From Micromonospora_J zhanjiangensis (lineage in GTDB: Bacteria > Actinomycetota > Actinomycetes > Mycobacteriales > Micromonosporaceae): DNA of 45,475 nucleotides. The stretch spans positions 1-45,475 of the forward strand of contig NZ_JBHSBN010000036.1 in NCBI RefSeq assembly GCF_042650605.1. The letters run 5' to 3'. The position numbers and the translations under genes were made by a program. The notes beneath the pieces were generated by a model. It ran no database searches and was not told where the DNA came from. It saw only the letters and a program-made list of their open reading frames with translations. Below, piece after piece: positions 1 to 8,449 of the stretch (position 1 is its first letter; each line of letters starts with the position of its first letter).

Positions 1-2
1 GC

Positions 3-86
3 CGCCGCTGGATCACCCGCTGGAAACCCGCCCTCAACGCCTTCGACCTCGCCTTCGACGGACGCCTGTCCGCAGGCCGTAACTGA
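3..86 (+). CDS. IS256-family (Mutator-type) transposase, C-terminal end only
   Basis: The open frame enters from the left edge and ends in TGA at 84-86. It encodes the last 27 residues of a protein. The stretch RWITRWKPALNAFDLAFDGR resembles the conserved C-terminus of actinobacterial IS256/Mutator transposases, which usually read like RWKPALNAFAITF. This family cuts and pastes insertion sequences with a DDE nuclease, which would lie outside the window. The following bases to about 130 (GAGTTACACCGTTTTC...) look like the right end of such an element, so the IS boundary is probably near 125-130. The identification rests on one short tail. Confidence 0.6.
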   Translation, partial: RRWITRWKPALNAFDLAFDGRLSAGRN

Positions 87-465
87 CCTTCACCAATATC
101 GAGTTACACCGTTTTCTTGACACTCCCGACGCGCCCCGCAGCGTGGGCCCGGCGCGCGCCGGTGTTTGACCTGCCGGAACCGACGGTGCTGGCGCTGGGC
201 CGTGCAGCCGGTCCGGGCATCGAGCTGGTGGCCGGGGTCGTACACGATCTGCTGTTCGGCTCGCTGGTTACGCTCGGCCTCGGCGGCATGCATACCGGGC
301 TGTCCAGCGACCGCGCGCTGCGTCTCCTGCCGGTCACCGACCGCGACGCCGCGGCCATGGGGGCGTGTAGGGCGCGTCCGCATTGCCGGATCGGGAAACG
401 CATACGGATCTGGCCGAATTGAGGAATCGGTCGCGTGCTGGGAGGGACTGTCCTGCGAGAAGCCG
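87..465. other. Gene-free stretch after the insertion sequence
   Basis: I see no convincing gene here. Short open frames exist on both strands but lack ribosome-binding sites and protein-like composition. The first 40 bases probably hold the IS terminal repeat. The rest may be decayed coding DNA on the plus strand, where one frame from about 160 to 360 has a protein-like hydrophobic pattern, but I cannot name it. Confidence 0.4.
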
Positions 466-1209
466 TCAGTGGTGGGACAGCATGCGCAGCGTTTCGGCGT
501 ATCGTCCTCGGGCCTCGGCGAACCGGAGGGGTTCGACCGTCTTGACGAGGATCTCCTGGAGATGCCCGGCGTCGGCGAGGATGTCCATGACCTCGTTGAG
601 GAATGCCTCCAGGGGCATGGCGTTGGCTGCGTTCTGCTGGCCCATCAGCGTGGTACGCACTGCCGGTGGCACCAGCTCCAGGACCTCGATGCCGGTATCG
701 GCCAGTTGAACGCGCAGGCTTTCGGTGAAGGAGTGGATGGCCGCCTTGGTGGCGTTGTAGGTCGGTGTGATGGGCAAGGGAACGAAGGCCAGCCCTGAGG
801 ACACGGTCATGATGGTCGCCTGGGGTTGGGCGGCGAGGTGAGCGGTCAGTGCGGCCACGAGGCGGATGGGGCCGAGCAGGTTGGTCGCGACGGTGGCCTC
901 CGCCGTGGGCAGGAACCCGTCGTTGTGAAGATCTTCCGGCAGCATGATTCCGGCCATCGTGACCAAAACGTTGAGGTCGGGAAAACGCTGTAGTATCTGC
1001 GCGGTCACGTCCCGGATCGCGGCCGGGTCGGTGACGTCGAGGGCGATGGATTCGACACCCGGATTCGCCGCGACGATCTGCGCCAACCTGTCGGCTCGGC
1101 GCCCGGCGACGATAACCCGGTTACCCGCGGTGTGCAATCGCAGACCGAGACCGAGGCCGATGCCGGAGGTCGCGCCGGTGATGAGGACTGTGTTTCCGGT
1201 GAGCTTCAT
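466..1209 (-). CDS. Short-chain dehydrogenase/reductase, DltE-like
   Basis: A 247-residue NAD(P)-dependent SDR. The Rossmann glycine motif TGATSGIGLGLG is at about residues 10-21, the active-site Ser lies in VSSGLAF, and the catalytic YxxxK is in YNATKAA. The usual NNAG motif is replaced by VTMAG, as can happen in the DltE-like subgroup. The start is ATG at 1209, with GGAGG six bases upstream; a longer open frame has no such signal. It is the last gene of a three-gene operon and follows the hydrolase by 23 bp. Substrate is unknown. Members of this subgroup are annotated as oxidoreductases of cell-envelope or small-molecule metabolism, which is no more than a hint here. Confidence 0.85.
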   Translation of the reverse strand: MKLTGNTVLITGATSGIGLGLGLRLHTAGNRVIVAGRRADRLAQIVAANPGVESIALDVTDPAAIRDVTAQILQRFPDLNVLVTMAGIMLPEDLHNDGFLPTAEATVATNLLGPIRLVAALTAHLAAQPQATIMTVSSGLAFVPLPITPTYNATKAAIHSFTESLRVQLADTGIEVLELVPPAVRTTLMGQQNAANAMPLEAFLNEVMDILADAGHLQEILVKTVEPLRFAEARGRYAETLRMLSHH

Positions 1210-1232
1210 GGGGCTACCTCCGCCGGTCGGGT

Positions 1233-2219
1233 TCATTGGATGGTCGGCAGGGTGGTCAGCCAGTCGGTGACGGTCGTGACGTAGGTGGCGGGGTCGTGGC
1301 TGTGCATCGAGTGCGGCATGGTGGGAAAGGACCGGTAGGTGAACGTGTTGCCGGTGCTTTCGACGAGGTAGCGGACCCGGTCGACCTGCTGCGGGGAGAT
1401 GGCCCCCACCAGGTTGCCGGTCTGCGGGTCGATGTGGTGGAAGTGGTGGGTGAACAAGACCGGGACCTTGACCTGACGCAGCATGTTGTCGTGGTCGCAG
1501 GTGAGCGTCGCTCGTCCGGACGCGAAGGCGTCGCCCCATTCCGGGTCGTACTCGCGGAGCTCCTGCGGCGGGTCGGCGGGGATGGCGGTCGGCGCCTCGC
1601 CGGTGCCGGCAGGAGCCATCCGGCGCAGTGCGGCGAGCATCCACCCGGGGACTTCGCGGGCCATCGCGGCCTGCATGCCGGTGAAGTCGCCGATCGACCA
1701 CTGCGGTCCCAGCCACTTGTACCAGAGTTGGAACATCGGCCCCATGCCTTGCCGGACCGATTGTCCGACGGCGGGGTTGGTCTCGGAGGCGAAGAGTGGA
1801 GCGTCTTCGTAGACCGCGGCGCGTACCTGACCGGGGGTGGCGAAGGCAGACAGCCATGCGGCGACGACGCCGCCGGAGGACAGTCCGCCGACCACGACCG
1901 GACGGGCGACGACGTGGTCGATGAACCGGACCAGGTCACCGCCGATGACGTCGAGGCTGTAGCGGCCGGGTGTCCACGTGGAGCGGCCCTGACCGCGCAG
2001 GTCCACGGCGTAGACCTGGTACCGGTCGGCGAGCAGCCGCATCGCGGCCTCGTAGCCCCACCACGATTCGGTCTGCGCGGGGATGAGCAGCAGCGCAGGG
2101 TGCGACGGCGCGCCGGCCACGGCGTAGTTCATGCGGATCTCGCCGAGGTCGACGGTCTGTTCGGTGAACGCGTGCGGGACGAAGATGTCGGCGTGGTCTT
2201 CTGCTTCCAGGTAGCTCAT
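1233..2219 (-). CDS. Alpha/beta-hydrolase fold protein
   Basis: A 328-residue alpha/beta hydrolase. The nucleophile elbow GLSSGG follows the DLRGQGRS strand-turn motif typical of epoxide hydrolase and haloperoxidase-like members. A late HSMHSH segment can supply the catalytic His. No signal peptide is evident, so it should be cytoplasmic. Its ATG overlaps the stop of the upstream SDR by four bases (ATGA), which implies translational coupling. Together with the flanking SDRs it suggests a small detoxification or catabolic operon under the divergent XRE regulator. Substrate cannot be read from sequence. Confidence 0.85.
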   Translation of the reverse strand: MSYLEAEDHADIFVPHAFTEQTVDLGEIRMNYAVAGAPSHPALLLIPAQTESWWGYEAAMRLLADRYQVYAVDLRGQGRSTWTPGRYSLDVIGGDLVRFIDHVVARPVVVGGLSSGGVVAAWLSAFATPGQVRAAVYEDAPLFASETNPAVGQSVRQGMGPMFQLWYKWLGPQWSIGDFTGMQAAMAREVPGWMLAALRRMAPAGTGEAPTAIPADPPQELREYDPEWGDAFASGRATLTCDHDNMLRQVKVPVLFTHHFHHIDPQTGNLVGAISPQQVDRVRYLVESTGNTFTYRSFPTMPHSMHSHDPATYVTTVTDWLTTLPTIQ

Positions 2220-3073
2220 CGGCCGACTCCGGTCAGTGCGACGGTCGCTTGCCAGAGTCGCCTCGCCTTGGCCGCGTCGAGGCCGATCCTGGCCGGCTTC
2301 CCAACGGCGGGGTGCCCCTTGATGGCGGCGAGACCATCCGGGCCGACGTACGCGTTGCCCGGCACGTTCTGTGTTGCCGCGTACAGCAGGGGCAGGGCCC
2401 CGTGTTCGGGGTCGTTGATCAGAAACGCGAAGCGGTTGATGACGTTGGCCCGCGAGTGCGCCGCCAGGGTCGTCGTCGCGATGCCGGGATGGGCGAGCAC
2501 CGACCGCACCGAGCAGCCCGACGCGTCCAGCCGTCGCTGTAGTTCCAGGGAGAACAGCACGAGCGCGAGCTTGGAGTCGCGGTAGGCGTTCATCCGGTGG
2601 TATTTGCGCGCTCGCCAGTCGACGTCGTCGACGTTCAGCTTGGACTGGCGGTGCAGGCCGCTGGTCACGCTGACGACCCGGTCGGTCAGATGCGGCAGCA
2701 GCAGATTGGTCAGCACGAACGGGCCGGTGTAGTTCGTCGCGGTCTGCACGTCAAACCCGTCAGCGGTCCGCGCCGCGGGGATGTCCATGACCCCGGCGTT
2801 GTTGATCAGCACATCCAAGGGCCCGTCCCACGCCTGCACGAACCGGCGTACCGAGCTGAGGTCGGCCACGTCCAGGCGCCGTATTTCGAACGCACCGCGC
2901 ATACCGGAGATGGCGCGGCGGCCCTTCCCGGTGTCGCGTACGCCGAGCACCACCCGGGCACCGACGCGCCCGAGTTCGCGGGCGGCGATCAGGCCGATAC
3001 CGCTGCCCGCCCCGGTGATGACTACCGTCCGACCGGTCATGTCCGGTAGGTCGGCTGCTGTCCACTTGGCCAT
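2216..3073 (-). CDS. Short-chain dehydrogenase/reductase (retinol dehydrogenase-like)
   Basis: A 285-residue SDR and the first gene of the leftward operon. It carries TGAGSGIG at about residues 20-27, NNAGVMD near residue 91, and the catalytic Tyr and Lys in YRDSK. The layout resembles actinobacterial SDRs called retinol dehydrogenase-like or WW-domain-oxidoreductase-like. ATG at 3073 is preceded by GAGGAGG at good spacing. Divergent from the XRE/MmyB-like gene at 3333, a recurrent arrangement in actinobacteria in which the regulator controls an SDR. Cofactor preference and substrate are not determined. Confidence 0.88.
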   Translation of the reverse strand: MAKWTAADLPDMTGRTVVITGAGSGIGLIAARELGRVGARVVLGVRDTGKGRRAISGMRGAFEIRRLDVADLSSVRRFVQAWDGPLDVLINNAGVMDIPAARTADGFDVQTATNYTGPFVLTNLLLPHLTDRVVSVTSGLHRQSKLNVDDVDWRARKYHRMNAYRDSKLALVLFSLELQRRLDASGCSVRSVLAHPGIATTTLAAHSRANVINRFAFLINDPEHGALPLLYAATQNVPGNAYVGPDGLAAIKGHPAVGKPARIGLDAAKARRLWQATVALTGVGR

Positions 3074-3137
3074 GCGGCCTCCTCGTTCCTATCGGTTGCG
3101 CACGATGGTTCGCGTACGGCGCCATCGCGCTACTCGC

Positions 3138-3212
3138 CTCAACCAGTGGACGCCACGGAGCAGCCGGGATGAAGGGCTCGCTCAACCACTGACCGGCAGT
3201 CAGTGGTTGAGC
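3138..3212. promoter_or_regulatory. Palindromic operator between SDR operon and XRE regulator
   Basis: Arms GCTCAACCACTGAC (3180-3193) and GTCAGTGGTTGAGC (3199-3212) are perfect inverted repeats of 14 bp around a 5-bp spacer. A further half-site, CTCAACCAGTGG, lies at 3138-3149, so equivalent positions are 43 bp apart, about four helical turns. The position in the 259-bp divergent intergenic region fits an operator for the XRE/MmyB-like protein. There is no T-tract and it is not near a gene end, which argues against a terminator. Confidence 0.65.
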
Positions 3213-3332
3213 TCGCCGGCGACTGCGACGATGGAGGCGTTCCGGCCGCCCGACCGCCGCGGGCGGCACACCGTGGCGGGCCGCCGGCGCGCCGCGGTCG
3301 CATTGGCCGGGCGAACGACTCCGAGGAGACCC

Positions 3333-4187
3333 ATGACGCAAACGGTGGACCGCGCAGCCCTGGGCGCCTTTCTGCGCGCCCGGCGCGAGGCGCTGCAACC
3401 GGAAGACGTCGGGCTACGGCGCGGGCCGCGCCGACGCACCCGCGGGCTACGCCGCGAAGAGGTGGCCGACCTGTGTGGCATGTCCGCCGATTACCTCGCC
3501 CGCCTGGAACGCGGCCACGGACCACAGCCGTCGCAGCCGATGGTCGCGGCCATCGCCCGCGGGCTGCGCCTGACCCCCGACGAACGTGACCACCTGTTCC
3601 TGTTGTGCGGCTACCGCGCTACGCGCCAGCGACTGCGCGGCGAGCACGTCAGCCCAGGACTGATGCGAGTTCTGGACCGGCTGCAGGACACCCCGGCACA
3701 GGTGATGGGTTCCCTCGGCGAGACGTTGCTGCAGACACCGCCCGCCATCGCCCTGCTCGGCGAACAAACCCACCACACCGGCCCGGCCCGCAGCGCCTCC
3801 TACCGCTGGTTCACCGATCCGACTGCCCGCGACCGCTACCACCCCGACGACCACGACTACAACAGCCGGGTCAACGTCGCACTCCTGCGGGCGGCAGCCA
3901 TCCGGGAAGGACCCCGGTCCCAGGCCACTCACCTCGTCGCGAGCCTGTTGAGCGAGAGCACCGAATTCACCACGCTGTGGCAGCGACAGGAAGTCGGCCT
4001 GCGCTGGAGCGACACCAAACGATTCGTCCACCCCGAGGTCGGACACCTCGATCTGTTCTGCCAGCACCTTTACGACCCCGACCAGTCGCAGTCCCTACTC
4101 GTCTTCACCGCCACGCCCGGCACCGACAGCCACGAAAAACTGGCCCTCCTGAACGTCCTCGGCGTCGACACCTTCCCATCCGGCTGA
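3333..4187 (+). CDS. XRE-family regulator with MmyB-like ligand-binding domain
   Basis: A 284-residue transcription regulator. The N-terminal helix-turn-helix (about residues 10-80) includes RTRGLRREEVADLCGMSADY and LARLERG, the signature of the actinobacterial MmyB-like XRE group. Residues from about 100 form the PAS-like MmyB ligand-binding domain, known in the family to bind small ligands such as fatty acids. The start is ATG at 3333 with GAGGAG 5-10 bases upstream; the open frame extends further upstream but without a start signal. It probably represses the divergent SDR-hydrolase-SDR operon through the palindrome at 3180-3212 and lifts on ligand binding. Confidence 0.88.
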   Translation: MTQTVDRAALGAFLRARREALQPEDVGLRRGPRRRTRGLRREEVADLCGMSADYLARLERGHGPQPSQPMVAAIARGLRLTPDERDHLFLLCGYRATRQRLRGEHVSPGLMRVLDRLQDTPAQVMGSLGETLLQTPPAIALLGEQTHHTGPARSASYRWFTDPTARDRYHPDDHDYNSRVNVALLRAAAIREGPRSQATHLVASLLSESTEFTTLWQRQEVGLRWSDTKRFVHPEVGHLDLFCQHLYDPDQSQSLLVFTATPGTDSHEKLALLNVLGVDTFPSG

Positions 4188-4305
4188 CCCCCGGCGTCCA
4201 GGGATCCGCTTCAACCGGCGTGGAACCGGACCTGCGGGGTTGCGGCGGGATTGGTTCGGAGGCACCCGGACAACTGGACTCCGCCACTTTCTTCAAGATC
4301 ACCTT

Positions 4306-4342
4306 GTCACTGATCAGAAGGTCAGGGGTTCGAGTCCCTTTG
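4306..4342 (+). other. tRNA 3'-half-like remnant (T-arm)
   Basis: AGGGG-TTCGAGT-CCCTT at 4324-4340 forms a canonical T-stem and loop. It is preceded by ATCAGAAGGTC, which looks like the 3' side of an anticodon stem plus variable loop. There is no matching acceptor stem, D-arm or CCA, so this is not a functional tRNA. Such scars commonly arise when integrative elements recombine at tRNA genes. The antisense frame reads GTRTPDLL, a known artefact of tRNA-derived ORFs. Confidence 0.45.
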
Positions 4343-4443
4343 CATGTCGGATTCGCGTACGTAACTGTTGCACCACGCCGGCTGTCCCGTGCTGATCGCT
4401 CGGCGCTCGCGCTGACATCGGCGTCGGCACGGCTGGGCTTCAT

Positions 4444-4535
4444 TGAACCTTTTTCAATCTCCCCTTGCGGTCCGTCGTCCGCCGAGGTCGAAGACGACGT
4501 CCACGCGCCGCGCGGTCCAGGTTGAAAAAGGTTCA
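4444..4535. repeat. 92-bp segment bounded by perfect 14-bp inverted repeats
   Basis: TGAACCTTTTTCAA at 4444-4457 is repeated inverted as TTGAAAAAGGTTCA at 4522-4535. The 64 bp between the arms has no gene. Size and structure resemble a miniature inverted-repeat element. No clear target-site duplication is visible in the flanks. It lies between the tRNA-like scar and the 3' end of gdhA, so it could alternatively act in gdhA transcript termination. Confidence 0.5.
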
Positions 4536-4548
4536 TTCGGCGAGGACG

Positions 4549-5892
4549 TCAGATGAGCCCGTGTGCCAGCATCGCCTCGGCGACATTGCGGAAGCCTTCG
4601 ATGTTGGCTCCGGCGACGTAGTTGCCCGGCATGCCGTACTCCTCGGCGGTGGCGAAGCAACGGTCATGGATGTCGCGCATGATCTCGCGCAGCCGCTGCT
4701 CGGAGTGCTCGAACGTCCAGGAGTCACGGCTGGCGTTCTGCTGCATCTCCAGCGCGCTGGCGGCGACCCCGCCGGCGTTGGCGGCCTTGCCCGGCACGAA
4801 CCTGACCTTCGCCTCGGCGAAGGCGCGGACGGCCTCCGGGGTCGTGGGCATGTTGGCGCCTTCCACCACGACGATGCAACCGCCCCCGATCAGCGAGGCC
4901 GCCTCAGCGGCACCGATCTCGTTCTGCGTCGCGCAGGGCAGCGCGACCTGGCACGGCACCTCCCACACGGAACGGCCAGCGACGAACCGGGCGTGAGGCC
5001 GCTCGGTGACGTAGTCGCCGATCCGGAAACGGCGGACCTCCTTGAGGTCCCGGAGCAGCGCCACGTCGATGCCCGTGTCGTCGACGACGTAGCCGGAGGA
5101 GTCCGAGCAGGCCACCACCGTGCCGCCGAGCTGATGCACCTTCTCGATCGCGTAGATCGCGACATTGCCGGAGCCGGACACCACCACCTTCTTGCCGTCG
5201 AGTCCGGCGCCCACCGCACGCAACATCTCCTCGGCGAAGAAGACCAACCCGTATCCGGTGGCCTCGCGCCGCACCTGGGCGCCGCCGTAGCTCAACCCCT
5301 TACCGGTCAGCACCCCCGACTCGTACCGGTTCGTGATGCGCTTGTACTGGCCGAACATGTAACCGATCTCCCGGCCACCGACGCCGATGTCCCCTGCCGG
5401 GACGTCGGTGTATTCCCCAATGTGCCGATAGAGCTCGGTGATGAACGACTGGCAGAACCGCATCACCTCCCGGTCCGAGCGGCCCTTGGGATCGAAGTCC
5501 GAACCGCCTTTGCCGCCGCCGATCGGCATCCCGGTCAGCGCGTTCTTGAACACCTGTTCGAAGCCGAGGAACTTGACGATCCCCAGGTATACGGAAGGAT
5601 GGAAACGCAACCCGCCCTTGTACGGCCCCAGCGCGCTGTTGAACTCCACGCGGAAGCCCCGGTTGATGTGCACCTCGCCGCGGTCGTCCTCCCACGGCAC
5701 CCGGAAGATGATTTGCCGCTCCGGTTCACAGATCCGATCGATGATCTTCGCGTCCGCGTACTCGGGGTGCCGGTGCAACACCGGGACGACGCTTTCCAGC
5801 ACCTCGCGTACGGCCTGGTGGAACTCGCTCTCACCGGGGTTGCGTCGCACCACGGCGTCGAAAATGACGTCGACCTTGTCCTGCGCTCTCAC
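4549..5892 (-). CDS. gdhA: NADP-specific glutamate dehydrogenase
   Basis: A 447-residue hexameric-type glutamate dehydrogenase that aminates 2-oxoglutarate with ammonia and NADPH to give glutamate, the ammonium-assimilation step used at high nitrogen. Visible motifs are GPYKGGLRFHPSV (about residues 89-101), the catalytic Lys in GGGKGGSDFDPKG (about 125-137), and the Rossmann segment VVSGSGNVAIYA. I chose GTG at 5892, because GGGAGG lies eight bases upstream and the resulting length matches the family. The upstream ATG at 5964 has no ribosome-binding site and would add 24 residues of low-complexity sequence. It appears monocistronic. Confidence 0.95.
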   Translation of the reverse strand: MRAQDKVDVIFDAVVRRNPGESEFHQAVREVLESVVPVLHRHPEYADAKIIDRICEPERQIIFRVPWEDDRGEVHINRGFRVEFNSALGPYKGGLRFHPSVYLGIVKFLGFEQVFKNALTGMPIGGGKGGSDFDPKGRSDREVMRFCQSFITELYRHIGEYTDVPAGDIGVGGREIGYMFGQYKRITNRYESGVLTGKGLSYGGAQVRREATGYGLVFFAEEMLRAVGAGLDGKKVVVSGSGNVAIYAIEKVHQLGGTVVACSDSSGYVVDDTGIDVALLRDLKEVRRFRIGDYVTERPHARFVAGRSVWEVPCQVALPCATQNEIGAAEAASLIGGGCIVVVEGANMPTTPEAVRAFAEAKVRFVPGKAANAGGVAASALEMQQNASRDSWTFEHSEQRLREIMRDIHDRCFATAEEYGMPGNYVAGANIEGFRNVAEAMLAHGLI

Positions 5893-6164
5893 CGTGGTCC
5901 TCCCACCGTCAGGTTCGACCGGACGCGGAGGAGCAGCATTCCCCGCCGACGCCACTTCACCCACGACGTTGTGGACTGGGGTCGGTCACGACGGACGCCG
6001 GCACCGACTGCCGACGCACACTACTCCCACCGGCATGACACGCCGGCGTCGGGCGGCCAGCGGGCGACATCCGTCTCGCGCCGTTCGATTCCCTCGATCA
6101 CGCAAGATCACCACGCTGCTCCAGCGTGCCGGCCTGGTTGACCAACATGTCCTGGGTGACGGGT

Positions 6165-6223
6165 GCTGCCATGATCAGCGGCCACGCCGGCTTGTCGCCG
6201 GCGTGGCCGTGGATCGTGGCAGC
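6165..6223 (-). terminator. Strong stem-loop after the DksA-like gene
   Basis: GGCCACGCCGGC (6180-6191) and GCCGGCGTGGCC (6197-6208) form a perfect 12-bp stem with a TTGTC loop. Outer arms GCTGCCATGATC and GATCGTGGCAGC extend it with one mismatch. It begins two bases past the stop codon at 6225, so it should end that transcript. There is no T-tract. The 270 bp between it and gdhA (5893-6164) hold no gene and presumably include the gdhA promoter. Confidence 0.7.
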
Positions 6224-6224
6224 G

Positions 6225-6554
6225 TCATCCCTTGTGTTTCTGCTGACATGGAACACAGAACCGGGCGTGCGGCAGTACCTCGAGCCGTTCGACCGGGATG
6301 GGATTGGTGCATTTTTCGCAGCGGCCGTAGCGGCCCTCGGCGATGCGGCGCAGCGCACCGGTGATCTGCTCGAGGTTGTGCCGGGTGGCCGCCACCATCG
6401 CTGCACGGTTGTGTGCTTCGCCAGGGTCGCCGGTGTCGGCTGAGATCTCTGACAACTGCTTGAGCCGTGTGGTCTGGACGGCGAAGTCCTCGCTCAGCGA
6501 GGCGCGCAGGCCGGCGAGCCGGCCCTGGTCGGATACTTCGATGTCGACGCTCAT
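6225..6554 (-). CDS. DksA/TraR-type zinc-finger protein
   Basis: A 109-residue protein with an N-terminal helical segment rich in charged residues and a C-terminal four-cysteine zinc finger, Cys79-x2-Cys82 and Cys100-x2-Cys103 (CEKC...CVPC). The family binds RNA polymerase through its secondary channel and modulates initiation, classically with ppGpp. Actinobacterial short forms are less well understood. ATG at 6554 has GGAGG eight bases upstream; the much longer open frame upstream lacks support. It is a single gene bounded by stem-loops on both sides. Confidence 0.85.
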   Translation of the reverse strand: MSVDIEVSDQGRLAGLRASLSEDFAVQTTRLKQLSEISADTGDPGEAHNRAAMVAATRHNLEQITGALRRIAEGRYGRCEKCTNPIPVERLEVLPHARFCVPCQQKHKG

Positions 6555-6597
6555 GTGCCGTTCCTCCGCTGGGGAAGTCGAAAGCGCTTCGGGTAAC

Positions 6598-6630
6598 AAA
6601 AAAGGGCGGAAGCTCGAACGGCTTCGCCCT
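6598..6630 (-). terminator. Intrinsic terminator with T-tract (leftward)
   Basis: On the minus strand, GGGCGAAGC and GCTTCCGCCC pair with one bulge and are followed by TTTTTT (6598-6603). This is a textbook rho-independent terminator, rare in such GC-rich DNA. It would end leftward transcription from the flavoprotein gene that stops at 6888, insulating the DksA-like gene. The intervening 6631-6887 contains no convincing gene; GAGGTGAATTACCTC at 6644-6658 is a near palindrome of unknown role. Confidence 0.65.
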
Positions 6631-6887
6631 GGCGATAACGGGTGAGGTGAATTACCTCGCTCGCCGGTGGGCCTCGACCCGTGGGTTGCGGGCGGCGTCG
6701 CCCGACCGAGCGGTATCCGTAGGCGAATGCGGCGATTGGCTGCGGCGCCGAGAGCTGGGCGGCCTCGACCGCCGCCACGATGGTGACGGTGTGTGAGCAA
6801 GGACTCGCCAGCAGCATCGGACCACCTTATGTCGATCACTCGGAGAAGCCAACCGCCTTGGCGATTCCCGCCGGGGTCGAGGGCTCC

Positions 6888-8174
6888 CTATCGCAGCGGG
6901 TCGAAAGGTGCCAGCTCTGCGGGAACCTCACCCTTGAGCACAGCCTGGGCCACCAACTGGCCGGTGATCGGGCCCAGCACGACACCCCACATGCCATGGC
7001 CACCAGCGACGAACACCCGCTCGGCAGCGGTCGCGCCGATCAGCGGTAAGCCGTCAGGGGTGCACGGCCGCGAGCCCACCCACTCGTCGCGGCGGTCGTC
7101 GACGTCCACGCCGGCGAGCAACGGCCGCACCGCCTCGACGACGGCGGCGATGCGTCGCGGGTCCGATTCGTCAGCAGGTCGGCGGAACTCCATCATCCCG
7201 GCCACCCGCAGCCGGTCGCCCAACGGAGTACATGCCACCCGCTGTGCCGGGAAGTACAGCGGGCCGGCGGGCATCCGTTCGACCGGCACACTGAAGCTGT
7301 AGCCACGCCCGGCCTGCACCGGGCGGCGTACCCCGAAGCGTGCGGCCAACTCACCGAACACCGCCCCGGTGGCGATGACCGCGGCGTCATGGCGGTGCTG
7401 CTGTCCGGACGGGCCGGTCACGTGAACGTCGGTGCTGGCTGACCGTAGGTCGGTCACGTCGCTGTTCTCGATGATGCGACCGCCGCGGGCCCGGACCGCA
7501 TCCGCCAGCGACTGGATGAACTCGGGAGGGTTCAGGTACCGCTGCCCGAAGATCTGAACAGCGGTGCCGACCCGGTCGGTCAGCACCGGCTCCATCGATC
7601 GGACCTCCTGTCCGGTCACCGGACGGAAGGTCACGTCCTGACCGGCGTCGCGCATCTGCGCCAACTCGGTCAGCATTCCACGGCTGTCACGCTCCTGCGC
7701 GAAGCAGGCGAGAAAGGGTTCCGCCGGCTTCGTCAGGGCGGTCACACCGCCGGCCGCGAGAGCGTCGAAGGCTTCCAAGCAGCGCTCGTTGAGCGGGACG
7801 TAGGCGGCCATGCCCCGCCGCCATCGGCGGGCGGTGCTGTGAGCCGCGAACGACAGCAGGAAACGCCACAGGTCACGGTCGGCTCGCAATGGCAGGTAGA
7901 CCGGGGATCGGGCGCTGAGCACCGCACGCAGGCCGTAGCGCAGCACTGCGGGCTCCGGGAGCGGGGCGGTGAGTCCCGGGGTCAGCCAGCCCGCGTTACC
8001 CCAGGATGCGCCGGCGCCGACGTGATGTCGCTCGTACACGGTGACCTGAGCACCGGCCTCCTGCAGAAACCAGGCGGTGGACAAACCGACCATTCCCGCA
8101 CCGATCACAGCGACATCACGCGGTGAGCCGCTCACGAACGCGGGAGCGCCGGTCCCACCAGGCACGCCAGACAA
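6888..8174 (-). CDS. FAD-dependent oxidoreductase, D-amino-acid dehydrogenase-like (DadA family)
   Basis: A 428-residue DAO-family flavoprotein. The dinucleotide-binding motif VAVIGAGMVGLSTAWFLQEA lies near the N-terminus, followed by GASWGNAGWLTPG, typical of DadA, and the C-terminal FAD-binding segment TPDGLPLIGA...GGHGMWGVVLGP. DadA-type enzymes oxidatively deaminate D-amino acids and pass electrons to the respiratory chain. I chose TTG at 8174, as AGAGGAG lies five bases upstream. GTG codons at 8165 or 8135 are alternatives, and the longer ATG frame adds 40 residues without protein-like character. D-amino acid or other amine substrates remain open. Confidence 0.85.
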   Translation of the reverse strand: MSGVPGGTGAPAFVSGSPRDVAVIGAGMVGLSTAWFLQEAGAQVTVYERHHVGAGASWGNAGWLTPGLTAPLPEPAVLRYGLRAVLSARSPVYLPLRADRDLWRFLLSFAAHSTARRWRRGMAAYVPLNERCLEAFDALAAGGVTALTKPAEPFLACFAQERDSRGMLTELAQMRDAGQDVTFRPVTGQEVRSMEPVLTDRVGTAVQIFGQRYLNPPEFIQSLADAVRARGGRIIENSDVTDLRSASTDVHVTGPSGQQHRHDAAVIATGAVFGELAARFGVRRPVQAGRGYSFSVPVERMPAGPLYFPAQRVACTPLGDRLRVAGMMEFRRPADESDPRRIAAVVEAVRPLLAGVDVDDRRDEWVGSRPCTPDGLPLIGATAAERVFVAGGHGMWGVVLGPITGQLVAQAVLKGEVPAELAPFDPLR

Positions 8175-8449
8175 TACTGCTCCTCTACTGAGCTCTGCCG
8201 TCTCAACGGCCGACCGGTGACCCCGTCGGAGGACGTCCGAGAAAAAAGGGGCGCGAGGGCGACACCCCGCCCTGCATCCCGACCATGATCGCATGGCCGC
8301 CGAGAACCCGGCCAGAGCTGCAGCCGGTCACGTGAAGCCCCACACATTGCCGACGATCGGAACCATCAGGCAGATCGTCGGGGACCTGCGGGTGTTACGC
8401 GCGCAGATGGTGCGGAGCGGCCGGTAGGGCGCCAAGGGGCGGCCACGTG

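Noticed and set aside
4306..4342. A functional tRNA gene
   Set aside because: Only the T-arm and part of an anticodon arm are present. There is no acceptor stem or D-arm.
5893..5964. The longer gdhA start at ATG 5964
   Set aside because: It has no Shine-Dalgarno and adds 24 low-complexity residues, whereas GTG 5892 has GGGAGG and gives the usual length.
6631..6887. Small genes between the DksA-like and flavoprotein genes
   Set aside because: Several short frames overlap on both strands, but none has a ribosome-binding site or conserved-looking sequence.
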